NCBI GenBank assembly: GCA_030634125.1
Contig: DAOWBJ010000071.1
Location: 1 to 7,586 of the forward strand
DNA from: Victivallales bacterium
GTDB lineage: Bacteria; Verrucomicrobiota; Lentisphaeria; Victivallales; Victivallaceae
Length of the DNA stretch: 7,586 nt
Direction of reading: 5' to 3'
In this document: one piece after another, positions 1 to 5,026 of the stretch
How the letters are laid out: the number at the start of each line of letters is the position of its first letter
Numbering within the stretch: position 1 is the first letter of the stretch
Notes under the pieces: model-generated
Seen by the model: the letters and a program-made list of their open reading frames with translations, nothing else
Told to the model about the DNA's origin: nothing
Database searches by the model: none
Made by a program: the position numbers and the translations under genes

Positions 1-1
1 T

Positions 2-160
2 ATAATTCTGGGCGGTACGGTCAAAAATCCCGATGAAATCGGCGGCGGATATCTCAAGAAAAAAGAACAGCTTATGAATCAGATAAGCTATTTAGTACGC
101 CGCGAAAAACTAAGCATAATCCGGGGACAGGGCAATTATTTTCTATGCCGGGTATTATAG
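2..160 (+). CDS. C-terminal end of an unrecognised protein (5' truncated by window edge)
   Basis: Frame 2 is open from the first bases to a TAG at 158-160 and gives the last 52 residues of a protein that begins outside the window. The fragment contains a Gly-rich turn (IGGGY), a basic lysine-rich stretch (YLKKKEQLMNQ) and ends ...GNYFLCRVL. It is rich in Lys and Arg (VRREKL), and its helix-then-strand pattern could belong to a winged-helix or other nucleic-acid-binding C-terminus, but that is only a guess. I do not recognise the family. The frame is considered real because it stays open to the window edge with codon use like the other genes and is followed by a non-coding promoter/tRNA region. 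No clear intrinsic terminator follows it. Confidence 0.55.
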   Translation: MILGGTVKNPDEIGGGYLKKKEQLMNQISYLVRREKLSIIRGQGNYFLCRVL

Positions 161-228
161 CTTTGTCTCATTGAAAATATTGTTAAAAAAAATTACTTCG
201 AAAAAATACATTTTTTTTAGTTTTTCTC

Positions 229-256
229 TTGCAAATTTCTGATAAAGCAGTATGTT
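229..256 (+). promoter_or_regulatory. Probable sigma70-type promoter of tRNA-Asp
   Basis: A TTGCAA box at 229-234 (TTG and the final A match TTGACA) is separated by 16 bp from TATGTT at 251-256 (four of six matches to TATAAT). Transcription would begin near 263, about 14 nt before the mature tRNA 5' end. The boxes are imperfect. The placement just upstream of a stable RNA gene, and the same TTGCAA -35 box in the mraZ promoter of this window, support the call. Confidence 0.45.
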
Positions 257-269
257 TATCGCTCACTTG

Positions 270-361
270 AAAAAGTGGGGGCGTAGCTCAACTGGTTAGA
301 GTATCAGACTGTCGATCTGAATGTTGCGGGTTCGAGTCCCGTCGCTCCCGCCACTTTTTTT
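270..361 (+). terminator. Probable termination signal of the tRNA-Asp unit (flanking inverted repeat plus T-run)
   Basis: Seven T residues (355-361) follow the encoded CCA directly. The 9-bp sequence AAAAAGTGG (270-278) is exactly complementary to CCACTTTTT (351-359), so the acceptor stem can be extended outward into an A/U helix ending in the U-tract. The tRNA itself would act as the terminator hairpin. Two of the pairs compete with the normal acceptor pairing at G277-G278, so this is a plausible reading, not a certain one. Confidence 0.4.
277..353 (+). tRNA. tRNA-Asp (anticodon GTC)
   Basis: The 77-nt sequence folds as a complete cloverleaf. The acceptor stem is GGGGGCG (277-283) with CGCTCCC (343-349), including one G-T pair. 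The D stem is GCTC/GAGT, and its loop carries the conserved GG at 294-295. The anticodon stem is TCAGA/TCTGA around the loop CTGTCGA, with anticodon GTC at 311-313. The variable loop is ATGTT, and the T arm is GCGGG-TTCGAGT-CCCGT. The discriminator is G350, and CCA is encoded at 351-353. G34-U35-C36 together with G73 are the known aspartate identity elements. It decodes both Asp codons, GAC and GAT. It appears to be a single-gene unit with its own promoter and a downstream T-run. Confidence 0.97.
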
Positions 362-656
362 GATTATTCTACTTCTGCAGGTATCTGTTTGTCAGGTCTA
401 TATTTATTGATGTATTTCTGTTTACATAGTATCGTTCCATGATTTTCTCCTGAAAATTATAACGGTACCTACAGTAATATTAAAATATAGCATGTTTTGA
501 ATGAAATCATGGAAAAACTTAAAAATAAAATTTGTCACGGATTCAAGTTGTACTTTCGCGTTGAATGGATTAAATTAAAATATAACCAATTATTGCCAGA
601 CTAAATGAACGTGACAAAAGAAGAGCCGCGGGAAAATAGAAAAGGATTTTTGCTAT
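361..656. other. Gene-poor intergenic region between tRNA-Asp and the DUF364 operon
   Basis: This stretch of almost 300 bases has no convincing gene. It is AT-rich and holds a few short open frames: 369-440 on the minus strand (listed separately), 501-578 and 509-604 on the plus strand without a ribosome site, and 605-676 overlapping the next gene. A promoter for the 657 gene must lie here, but no hexamer pair is persuasive. The best pair, TTGTAC (548-553) with TAAATT (571-576) at 17-bp spacing, is weak. KpnI-like GGTACC lies at 464-469. No strong hairpin terminator is seen. Confidence 0.6.
369..440 (-). CDS. Possible 23-residue micro-ORF with a good ribosome site
   Basis: On the minus strand an ATG at 440-438 opens a 23-codon frame, MERYYVNRNTSINIDLTNRYLQ plus K, ending in TAG at 371-369. 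A clear AGGAG (complement of 447-451) lies 6 nt upstream of the ATG, and a TATAAT hexamer lies on the same strand at 461-456. That hexamer would place the transcript start inside the Shine-Dalgarno, so it probably does not serve this frame. The peptide could be a real small protein, the remnant of a longer gene, or chance. The ribosome site is the only positive evidence. Confidence 0.2.
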   Translation of the reverse strand: MERYYVNRNTSINIDLTNRYLQK

Positions 657-1469
657 ATGCTCAAGACACTGACTGACTGGATTTTATCCGCTACAGCTGA
701 TTTGCCCGCCGAAGATATGCGGATAGAGGGAGCCTGGTTGCTGCATTTGAATTACCAGCCTTTTGCTAAAGAAAGGTTATTTCAATATGATGTGGCTCTG
801 GTTCAAGTACAGGCAACCGGCGCGGCATATAGCGCTTATGAAGGTATTCATAAATCTGAACTTAATTCCCTTGTCGGCAAAGACGCCCGGGAAATGATTA
901 CAGAAGAATATTCACCGGTTAATATCGCTCTCCTCGATGCGATGTTCGCGTCATTATCTCCTGAGGCTGATGAAGAGTTTTTAATTTCCGGGAAAAACAA
1001 AGCGGGCCAGCGTGCGGATATAATATGCGATGAAGTTCAAAATATGTGCCGGAAAAAGCTTATTCCCGAACGCCCCAAAGTTGTTAATGTTGGAGCTGTC
1101 GGTTGCATAATTGAAAAACTTAAAAATAAGAACATGCTGGTTACGGCGACCGATTTAGATGAAAACATTATCAACAAGGAGCTTTGCGGGGTCAATATCG
1201 CGGACGGAGCCCTGCATACCGACGAACTGGTGGCGGAAGCTGATCTCGCGATTATAACTGGAATGACTATCAGTAATGGTTCTTTGCCTGAAATAATAAA
1301 AACAGCAAAGGAAAACAATACTAAAATAATGATAGTTGCTGAAACCGGAGCAGGTTTTGGACGAGCGTATTGTGATTTATTTGATATTGACATCGTTGTT
1401 TCTGAACCATATCCTTTTTATATATTCAATTGTTATTCGCAAATATTGATTTACCGTAAAGGAAATTAG
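657..1469 (+). CDS. DUF4213/DUF364-type protein (putative metal-chelation/Rossmann-like domain)
   Basis: A 270-residue cytosolic protein without signal peptide or membrane segment. The N-terminal part (about 1-95, with AYSAYEG at 57-63) fits the DUF4213 domain that precedes DUF364. The C-terminal part (about 115-260) is Rossmann-like: a strand-turn VNVGAVGCI at 143-151, an acidic strand end TDLD at 165-168, an A-D-L-A-I-I-T-G strand ending in TGMTISNGS at 201-209, and a parallel strand IMIVAETGAGF at 224-234. The ITGxTxxNGS pattern is characteristic of DUF364, a family annotated as a putative heavy-metal chelation domain but without an established reaction. ATG 657 is preceded by AAAGGA at 641-646 (10-nt spacing). 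One nucleotide separates it from the downstream PLP decarboxylase, so the two are probably translated together and may act in one pathway. The family call comes from motif recognition only. Confidence 0.72.
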   Translation: MLKTLTDWILSATADLPAEDMRIEGAWLLHLNYQPFAKERLFQYDVALVQVQATGAAYSAYEGIHKSELNSLVGKDAREMITEEYSPVNIALLDAMFASLSPEADEEFLISGKNKAGQRADIICDEVQNMCRKKLIPERPKVVNVGAVGCIIEKLKNKNMLVTATDLDENIINKELCGVNIADGALHTDELVAEADLAIITGMTISNGSLPEIIKTAKENNTKIMIVAETGAGFGRAYCDLFDIDIVVSEPYPFYIFNCYSQILIYRKGN

Positions 1470-1470
1470 C

Positions 1471-2688
1471 ATGTCAGACAAAGATATACTGAATGCAATA
1501 GTTAACGAAACAGGTACGCCGTTTTATGTTTATGACGCATGCAGAATAAGAGAAAATATCCAGAGAATCCAGAAAGCCTTCAAGGAAACTAAAATTCATT
1601 ATTCCCTGAAAGCCAACCCCTGCCTCGGAGTATGCAAAATCATTTCAGACGCGGGGATTGAGGCGGAAATAGCATCACCTTTTGAAGCTAAAGTCGCAGT
1701 TGAAGCCGGATTTAACCCGGCGGAGATTTTATATGACGGACCGGGTAAAACAAGTTTGAATATCTCGGACAATTTAGATTCAGGACTCAGAAGATTTAAT
1801 ATTGAATCCATGACCGAACTTGAGAGAGTTAAAAAAATTACTAACGGCAACACCAGGCATTTGAGTTTATGTTTCAGGATCAATCCGTTAGAGGCGGGTA
1901 ATGCCGCCGAAAAAATGACCGGCAAGCCCAGCCGTTTCGGAATTGATATCGAAGAACTTCCTGCCTGTCTTGACAAAGCCGCAAGCGATGGTTTTAAAAT
2001 AAACGGAATTCATTTATATCTGGGCAGTCAAATACTTTCTGACGAACAACTGACCGCCAACTACAGGGCAGGGCTGAACATTATTACTGAACATTATGAA
2101 AAATTTTATACTGAAGATAAAATAGATTATGTCTTTGGCGGCGGTTTCGGAATCCCTTATCAAGACAATGATACCACGATAAATCCTGAATACCTCGCGG
2201 AAAGCTTCAAAAAACTAAGAGTAGAATACGGCTTGCGGGATAAAATAACAACCCGTTTTGAATTGGGACGTTATATCATCGGAAATGCCGGACGTTATCT
2301 GGCTAAAGTCGTTGATATTAAAGTATCACGGGGTGAAAAATTCATCACGCTCGACGGTGGGATTAATCATTTTATGAGATACGTAATGACCCGGGCTAAA
2401 CACCGGATTTCTTCATTAAATTCCACGTCAACAGATTTAGAGCCAGCCGAGATTTGCGGTCAAACCTGTACGCCTTACGACGTGATTTCAATAGCTGATA
2501 TGCCTAAAGACATTGCAATAGGCGATATTATAGTTTTAGAGGACGCCGGAGCTTACGGCTGGTCAATGGGAATACAAAACTTTCTAAGTTTTCCATCCTG
2601 CGCCGAAGTAATATTAGACAAAAACAATTTCCAAACAGTCCGCAGAAAAAACAATTTTGACGATCTTATGAAACTGAATATCAGCTGA
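1471..2688 (+). CDS. Fold-type III PLP-dependent decarboxylase, LysA/BtrK-like (substrate unknown)
   Basis: A 405-residue protein with the alanine-racemase-like barrel and C-terminal beta domain of the Orn/DAP/Arg decarboxylase group 2 family. Visible elements are: TPFYVYD near the N-terminus; the PLP Schiff-base lysine K47 in HYSLKANP; SRFGI at 154-158; H181 in HLYLGSQ, which should stack on the PLP ring; the phosphate-binding loop GGGFGIPY (223-230); ELGR (264-267) in place of the usual EPGR; and the catalytic cysteine C333 in GQTCTPYD. LysA normally has CES-D at that last site. A CTP motif, and an ending like YGWSMGIQNFLSFPSCAEV, fit better with the BtrK-like/exosortase-associated decarboxylases. 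I would therefore not call it diaminopimelate decarboxylase. Likely activity is decarboxylation of an amino acid or carrier-bound amino acid. AAAGGA (1458-1463) is its ribosome site inside the end of the DUF364 gene, 1 nt before which translation stops. Confidence 0.82.
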   Translation: MSDKDILNAIVNETGTPFYVYDACRIRENIQRIQKAFKETKIHYSLKANPCLGVCKIISDAGIEAEIASPFEAKVAVEAGFNPAEILYDGPGKTSLNISDNLDSGLRRFNIESMTELERVKKITNGNTRHLSLCFRINPLEAGNAAEKMTGKPSRFGIDIEELPACLDKAASDGFKINGIHLYLGSQILSDEQLTANYRAGLNIITEHYEKFYTEDKIDYVFGGGFGIPYQDNDTTINPEYLAESFKKLRVEYGLRDKITTRFELGRYIIGNAGRYLAKVVDIKVSRGEKFITLDGGINHFMRYVMTRAKHRISSLNSTSTDLEPAEICGQTCTPYDVISIADMPKDIAIGDIIVLEDAGAYGWSMGIQNFLSFPSCAEVILDKNNFQTVRRKNNFDDLMKLNIS

Positions 2689-2765
2689 CTTTTGAAGGTT
2701 GAGTCAATTTTAGCCTCTTCTCGTAACACGTCAGTTTAATGTCAAAACGCATAAAAGTAGTTGCA

Positions 2766-2780
2766 GGTGCGGCTCGCACC
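2766..2780 (+). other. Short GC-rich hairpin downstream of the decarboxylase gene
   Basis: GGTGCG (2766-2771) pairs perfectly with CGCACC (2775-2780) around a 3-nt loop. It lies in the non-coding 3' region and is more GC-rich than its surroundings. No T-run follows, so it is not itself a terminator. With the larger hairpin at 2834-2860 and the U-tract at 2887-2893 it forms a structured 3' untranslated region or small RNA of unknown role. Confidence 0.4.
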
Positions 2781-2833
2781 GCGACAAAAGTTCGCTCCAA
2801 ACCCCAGGATTACAGCCCGATTAAGATCATTAT

Positions 2834-2860
2834 GTGCCGGAGCAAGGCTGCTCCCGGCAC
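2834..2860 (+). other. Strong GC-rich hairpin (11 bp, one bulge) in the 3' region
   Basis: GTGCCGGAGCA (2834-2844) pairs with TGCTCCCGGCAC (2849-2860) around a 4-nt AGGC loop, with one unpaired C in the 3' arm. This is the most stable local structure I see between the decarboxylase gene and mraZ. The next T-run starts 27 nt downstream, too far for this stem to be a classical terminator by itself. It could stabilise the operon's 3' end, be a REP-like element, or be part of a small RNA. Confidence 0.55.
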
Positions 2861-2866
2861 TACTAA

Positions 2867-2893
2867 GAAAAAGAGTGACGCCTTACTTTTTTT
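2867..2893 (+). terminator. Weak intrinsic terminator after the DUF364-decarboxylase operon
   Basis: An A-rich arm ending AGAGTGA pairs, with G-T wobbles, with TTACT and a run of seven T (2887-2893) around a CGCC loop. The stem is mostly A-T, so it is weak alone, but the strong hairpin just upstream may help release. It sits between the decarboxylase operon and the mraZ promoter, where a terminator is expected. Confidence 0.45.
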
Positions 2894-2925
2894 GGACTTT
2901 TCTCTGAAAAAAATATTAATTTTAC

Positions 2926-2954
2926 TTGCAAAATGGAATAAAATGGGTTATAAT
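2926..2954 (+). promoter_or_regulatory. Promoter of mraZ (TTGCAA-17-TATAAT)
   Basis: A -35 box TTGCAA (2926-2931) is followed after exactly 17 bp by a perfect TATAAT -10 box (2949-2954). Transcription should start near 2961, leaving a leader of about 35 nt before the mraZ ATG. The spacer and -10 box are covered by the MraZ-box repeats, which implies that promoter use is controlled by the gene's own product. Confidence 0.8.
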
Positions 2955-2970
2955 GGAATATAATGGAATA
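2934..2970 (+). promoter_or_regulatory. MraZ-box operator: four direct TGGR repeats at 10-bp spacing
   Basis: TGGAATA, TGGGTTA, TGGAATA and TGGAATA begin at 2934, 2944, 2954 and 2964, exactly one helical turn apart. Characterised MraZ proteins bind tandem TGGG-type repeats with this 10-bp period in front of mraZ and repress it; here three of the four units have TGGA instead of TGGG. The array overlaps the promoter spacer, the -10 box and the start point, the expected place for autorepression. The regulatory role is inferred from the match in period and place. Confidence 0.8.
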
Positions 2971-2995
2971 GCTTTTTAAAGTGAGGTCTTAAACG

Positions 2996-3481
2996 ATGCT
3001 GGCATTTTGTGGACATGACTGTTGTTCTATCGACAGTAATGGTCGTATAAAATTCAGTCCCCGCGTGCTTAAAGATTTTGATGATAAGTGCCGCGGAGAT
3101 GTGGTTCTGCATTGTTTGCCTGAAGGCGGAATCGCTTTATATCCGGAAGATATTTATCTGGAAATGCGTCGTCATGAGGAAGCTCCCGCGGCGCGGGCGG
3201 CGTCAAGTTTAGTATTTCGCAGGTCAATGCGCCGTTTCGGCGCGATGAGCAAATCGGACAAAATATCCAGGCAGGGACGAATTACGATACCACCGGCATA
3301 TCGAACTTACGCGGATTTACAGCCCGGTGCTGATGTCAGCGTAGTCGGAGTCGAAATCGGTATTGAAATATGGAATACCGAACGCTGGGATGAAGAAATT
3401 AATAAAATAAATGGACACACACGTGAAAAAGGTATGCGCGAAATGGCTGCGGACCTTTTGCCTGATGAAATAAAAATTTAA
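2996..3481 (+). CDS. mraZ: MraZ, AbrB-fold transcriptional regulator
   Basis: A 161-residue protein, slightly longer than the usual 140-155 of MraZ. It contains two AbrB/SpoVT-like swapped-hairpin repeats, each around a DxxGR signature. The first is D13-S-N-G-R17 followed by IKFSPRVL; the second is S91-R-Q-G-R95 followed by ITIPPAYRTYADL, where the usual Asp is replaced by Ser. The linker LPEGGIALYPEDIYLEM (41-57) and the tail VEIGIEIWNTERWDEEI (119-135) match the family pattern. MraZ forms ring-shaped oligomers that bind repeated DNA boxes and in several bacteria represses its own operon. ATG 2996 is preceded by GTGAGG (2981-2986, 9-nt spacing). The normal neighbours rsmH and ftsL are absent; a small membrane or exported protein gene follows and a terminator closes the unit, so this regulator is separated from the division cluster. 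Confidence 0.9.
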   Translation: MLAFCGHDCCSIDSNGRIKFSPRVLKDFDDKCRGDVVLHCLPEGGIALYPEDIYLEMRRHEEAPAARAASSLVFRRSMRRFGAMSKSDKISRQGRITIPPAYRTYADLQPGADVSVVGVEIGIEIWNTERWDEEINKINGHTREKGMREMAADLLPDEIKI

Positions 3482-3502
3482 TGAAATAAGGAGGGGAGGG
3501 AC

Positions 3503-3751
3503 ATGATGAAAATGTTAAAATCTAAAAGCAGATTGTTACTATTCGCGTTATTAACCGTATTTTCATTACTTTTATTAGGAGCGGCTAAGATAGATAAAAA
3601 CGCAAAATCTATTTCAGCTGATGAAAACGAAGCAATTATCAAAAACCTGATCGAATGCAATAGTCAACTATACAAAGATTCAGATGCTTCATGGCGTCAA
3701 ATTCTCCTTAAAAAACCCATGTTCATGCTGCGCATAGAGGCATCTGAATAG
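3503..3751 (+). CDS. Small exported or single-pass membrane protein, unknown, co-transcribed with mraZ
   Basis: An 82-residue protein I do not recognise. It has a basic N-terminus (MMKMLKSKSR), one hydrophobic segment (about residues 11-28, LLLFALLTVFSLLLLGAA) and a polar tail of about 50 residues. The segment could be a signal anchor or a signal peptide cut after GAA; there is no lipobox cysteine. Topology resembles a small FtsL-like protein in the place where mraW/ftsL normally follow mraZ, but the tail lacks an obvious heptad coiled coil, so that link is weak. The start is well supported: AAGGAGG (3488-3494) lies 8 nt upstream of ATG 3503, though ATG 3506 and 3512 are also in frame. It begins 21 nt after the mraZ stop and ends just before the terminator, so it should be under the same MraZ-box control. 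Confidence 0.75.
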   Translation: MMKMLKSKSRLLLFALLTVFSLLLLGAAKIDKNAKSISADENEAIIKNLIECNSQLYKDSDASWRQILLKKPMFMLRIEASE

Positions 3752-3760
3752 TTAAGTAAG

Positions 3761-3797
3761 ACTCCACATTCTTTTTTGTGAGTGTGGAGTTTTTTTT
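3761..3797 (+). terminator. Strong intrinsic terminator of the mraZ unit
   Basis: ACTCCACA (3761-3768) pairs perfectly with TGTGGAGT (3783-3790). The stem can extend inward by about three more pairs, and the 3' arm runs straight into eight T residues (3790-3797). It ends the mraZ-small protein transcript 10 nt after the last stop codon. On the opposite strand the same hairpin lacks a good U-tract, so it is only a poor terminator for the convergent acyltransferase gene. Confidence 0.88.
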
Positions 3798-3827
3798 GGT
3801 TTAAATATCTTCGGAATTCATGAACAA

Positions 3828-4628
3828 TTATTTTGAATTCCACTTTTCGAGTCTTGATGAGATGAAATCTTTGACTTGCTGATTGGCGCTTTTTCCATTG
3901 CCATCTATTTTAATGGGCACTCCAAATTCAAAATGAACATGGTTTTCAGGACAAACTGGACCGAGGTCTCTGAATAGCTTTCCATTTTTCAGGAAATTAG
4001 TTTTTAGAGCGAAAGGTATAATGTCAACTTTGGTGGTGCGGGCTAATTTTATGCCGACACTGCTGAAATGCTTCGGGGAAAAAGCTTCACTGCGCGTTCC
4101 CTGAGGGAACATGATAATTGATTTTCCGTTTTTTATGAGGTATTTACCTTCGCGCAAGAGCATTTTCAGATCGTTGCGCGGATCTTTGCGGGTTACCGGA
4201 ATAGCTTGCAGGGAAAGCATGATATCGCCGAAAAACGGTATTTTGAAGAGAGCTTTTTTGATGACAAATGTAAAATCTATCCGGGGTCTGATAATTGAAT
4301 GAAATAAAGCTGTTTCCAATAAGCTCATGTGATTACCCAGCAGAATGACCGGCTTATCGTTAAGGTTTCGTAAATTATCCAGTCCTTTAAGATGAATTTT
4401 CCCGCCGCAGTCTTCAACTAGTCTGAAATTCTGATTTGAATAAAATATTTGATTTTCCGCGTCAAGTTCGCCGCGTTTGGCGCACATACCCGTTTTGAAA
4501 AAGATATAAAAATTTTTCGCGTAAAAATAAAAACGATTCCCCAGCAGTAAACGATTCATAAAAGAACGTTTTGTTTCCGCCGGGGTATCATAGGAATCTT
4601 CATCGAACATGTTGTTCTTATAATTCAT
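3828..4628 (-). CDS. PlsC-like lysophospholipid acyltransferase (1-acyl-glycerol-3-phosphate acyltransferase family)
   Basis: A 266-residue protein of the LPLAT/AGPAT family, which transfers acyl groups to lysophosphatidic acid or related acceptors at the inner membrane. Motif I is NHMSLLE (99-105), an HX4E version of the usual HX4D catalytic pair; I recall a PlsC-like bacterial subfamily with NHMSxLE. Motif II is PVTRKDPRND (144-153), and motif III is FPQGTRS (174-180) with Q where E is common. The substrate/membrane strand IIPFALKT (203-210) corresponds to motif IV. An aromatic, basic segment near 31-47 may sit on the membrane; no clear signal peptide is present. The ATG at 4628 has GAGG (complement of 4634-4637) 5 nt upstream. 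It stands alone, convergent to the mraZ unit and divergent from the polysaccharide operon. The exact acceptor (lysophosphatidate or another lipid) cannot be told. Confidence 0.85.
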   Translation of the reverse strand: MNYKNNMFDEDSYDTPAETKRSFMNRLLLGNRFYFYAKNFYIFFKTGMCAKRGELDAENQIFYSNQNFRLVEDCGGKIHLKGLDNLRNLNDKPVILLGNHMSLLETALFHSIIRPRIDFTFVIKKALFKIPFFGDIMLSLQAIPVTRKDPRNDLKMLLREGKYLIKNGKSIIMFPQGTRSEAFSPKHFSSVGIKLARTTKVDIIPFALKTNFLKNGKLFRDLGPVCPENHVHFEFGVPIKIDGNGKSANQQVKDFISSRLEKWNSK

Positions 4629-4761
4629 ATTTGCCTCAAATATTCATAAAAGGAATGCACTTGTTTTCAAAGGCGCATTTATTCGTAAGCTATAGATTAG
4701 CATTTTTTAGCAAATATACAACGGTTTAAAAACAAAATATTAACACAAAAATGACTTTATC

Positions 4762-4789
4762 TTGACATATCAGCTATTTTAATAAAAAT
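4762..4789 (+). promoter_or_regulatory. Candidate promoter of the polysaccharide operon
   Basis: TTGACA at 4762-4767 is a perfect -35 consensus. The best -10 candidates are AAAAAT at 4784-4789 (16-bp spacing, four of six matches) or TAAAAA at 4783-4788. Transcription from here would give a leader of roughly 285 nt before the dehydrogenase gene, long enough to include the palindrome and the ops-like element. The -10 box is not strong, so the call rests mainly on the -35. Confidence 0.4.
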
Positions 4790-4844
4790 CATTAGATTCG
4801 TTTTTTATTTTTTTCAGGTGCTTTCCGCTTGAAAAACTTGACTT

Positions 4845-4859
4845 TAAAGATTATCTTTA
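4845..4859. promoter_or_regulatory. Perfect 15-bp palindrome, possible operator
   Basis: TAAAGAT-T-ATCTTTA is a perfect 7+1+7 inverted repeat. It sits directly between a TTGACT hexamer (4838-4843) and a TAGAAT hexamer (4858-4863), which together resemble a promoter with a short 14-bp spacer of the kind activated by some regulators. The site is a candidate binding site for a dimeric regulator; its protein is unknown. Being AT-rich it could also arise by chance. Confidence 0.35.
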
Positions 4860-5013
4860 GAATTAAGGAATTTCTGGAAGTGAAGGTGGCGTTGCTGAAA
4901 CAAATGTTTAATCAGGCAATTAGCTCAAATATACAAACCTTTATTTTGTGAAATTTTTATTATGGTGAATTTATTTTTTATATCTATATGTGTTGCTCGC
5001 GATTACAAGTGAC

Positions 5014-5026
5014 GGGGCGGAGCGTG
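5014..5026 (+). promoter_or_regulatory. Imperfect ops-like (RfaH/NusG-paralogue) element in the operon leader
   Basis: GGGGCGGAGCGTG (5014-5026) is an isolated GC-rich island in AT-rich leader DNA, 56 nt before the first gene of a surface-polysaccharide operon. It matches the ops consensus GGCGGTAGNNTG except that the central T is missing. In enterobacteria ops pauses RNA polymerase and recruits RfaH to such operons. The missing T is a base RfaH reads directly, so the resemblance could be fortuitous or could reflect a different NusG-family partner. Confidence 0.3.

Noticed and set aside
201..218. A-run/T-run inverted repeat after the truncated first gene, as a terminator
   Set aside because: The loop would be only two bases and the stem is all A-T, so a stable RNA hairpin is unlikely.
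277..353. tRNA-Asp as a mobile-element attachment site
   Set aside because: I found no second copy of the tRNA 3' end in the window, and no integrase gene or shift in base composition next to it.
512..528. A 17-base string repeated exactly at 1113-1129, in the same coding sense (EKLKN)
   Set aside because: The string is mostly A tracts and low in complexity, and the flanks diverge at once. I take it as chance, although it could be a trace of a local duplication.
509..604. 31-codon plus-strand frame starting MEKLKNKICHG, followed directly by another ATG frame at 605
   Set aside because: There is no Shine-Dalgarno before either start, and short open frames are expected in AT-rich DNA. The second frame overlaps the DUF364 gene start.
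1037..1393. 118-codon minus-strand frame inside the DUF364 gene, and similar antisense frames inside the decarboxylase, dehydrogenase and epimerase genes
   Set aside because: Each is antisense to a gene with clear family motifs and has no independent ribosome site or recognisable product.
2739..2963. 74-codon plus-strand open frame between the decarboxylase gene and mraZ
   Set aside because: It has no ribosome site, its translation looks like random sequence, and it runs through two RNA hairpins, a terminator, the mraZ promoter and three of the four MraZ boxes.
2934..2970. The 10-bp direct repeats as a CRISPR or microsatellite
   Set aside because: The units are far too short for CRISPR. Their fixed place over the mraZ promoter and one-helical-turn spacing fit an operator array.
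3761..3797. Reading the mraZ terminator as a bidirectional terminator that also serves the convergent acyltransferase gene
   Set aside because: On the minus strand the hairpin is followed by CTTACTTAAC and not a T-run, so efficient release is not expected.
4829..4951. 40-codon frame from a TTG in the polysaccharide operon leader, possible leader peptide
   Set aside because: There is no good ribosome site, the start is a rare codon, and the frame lies across the 4845-4859 palindrome and promoter-like hexamers.
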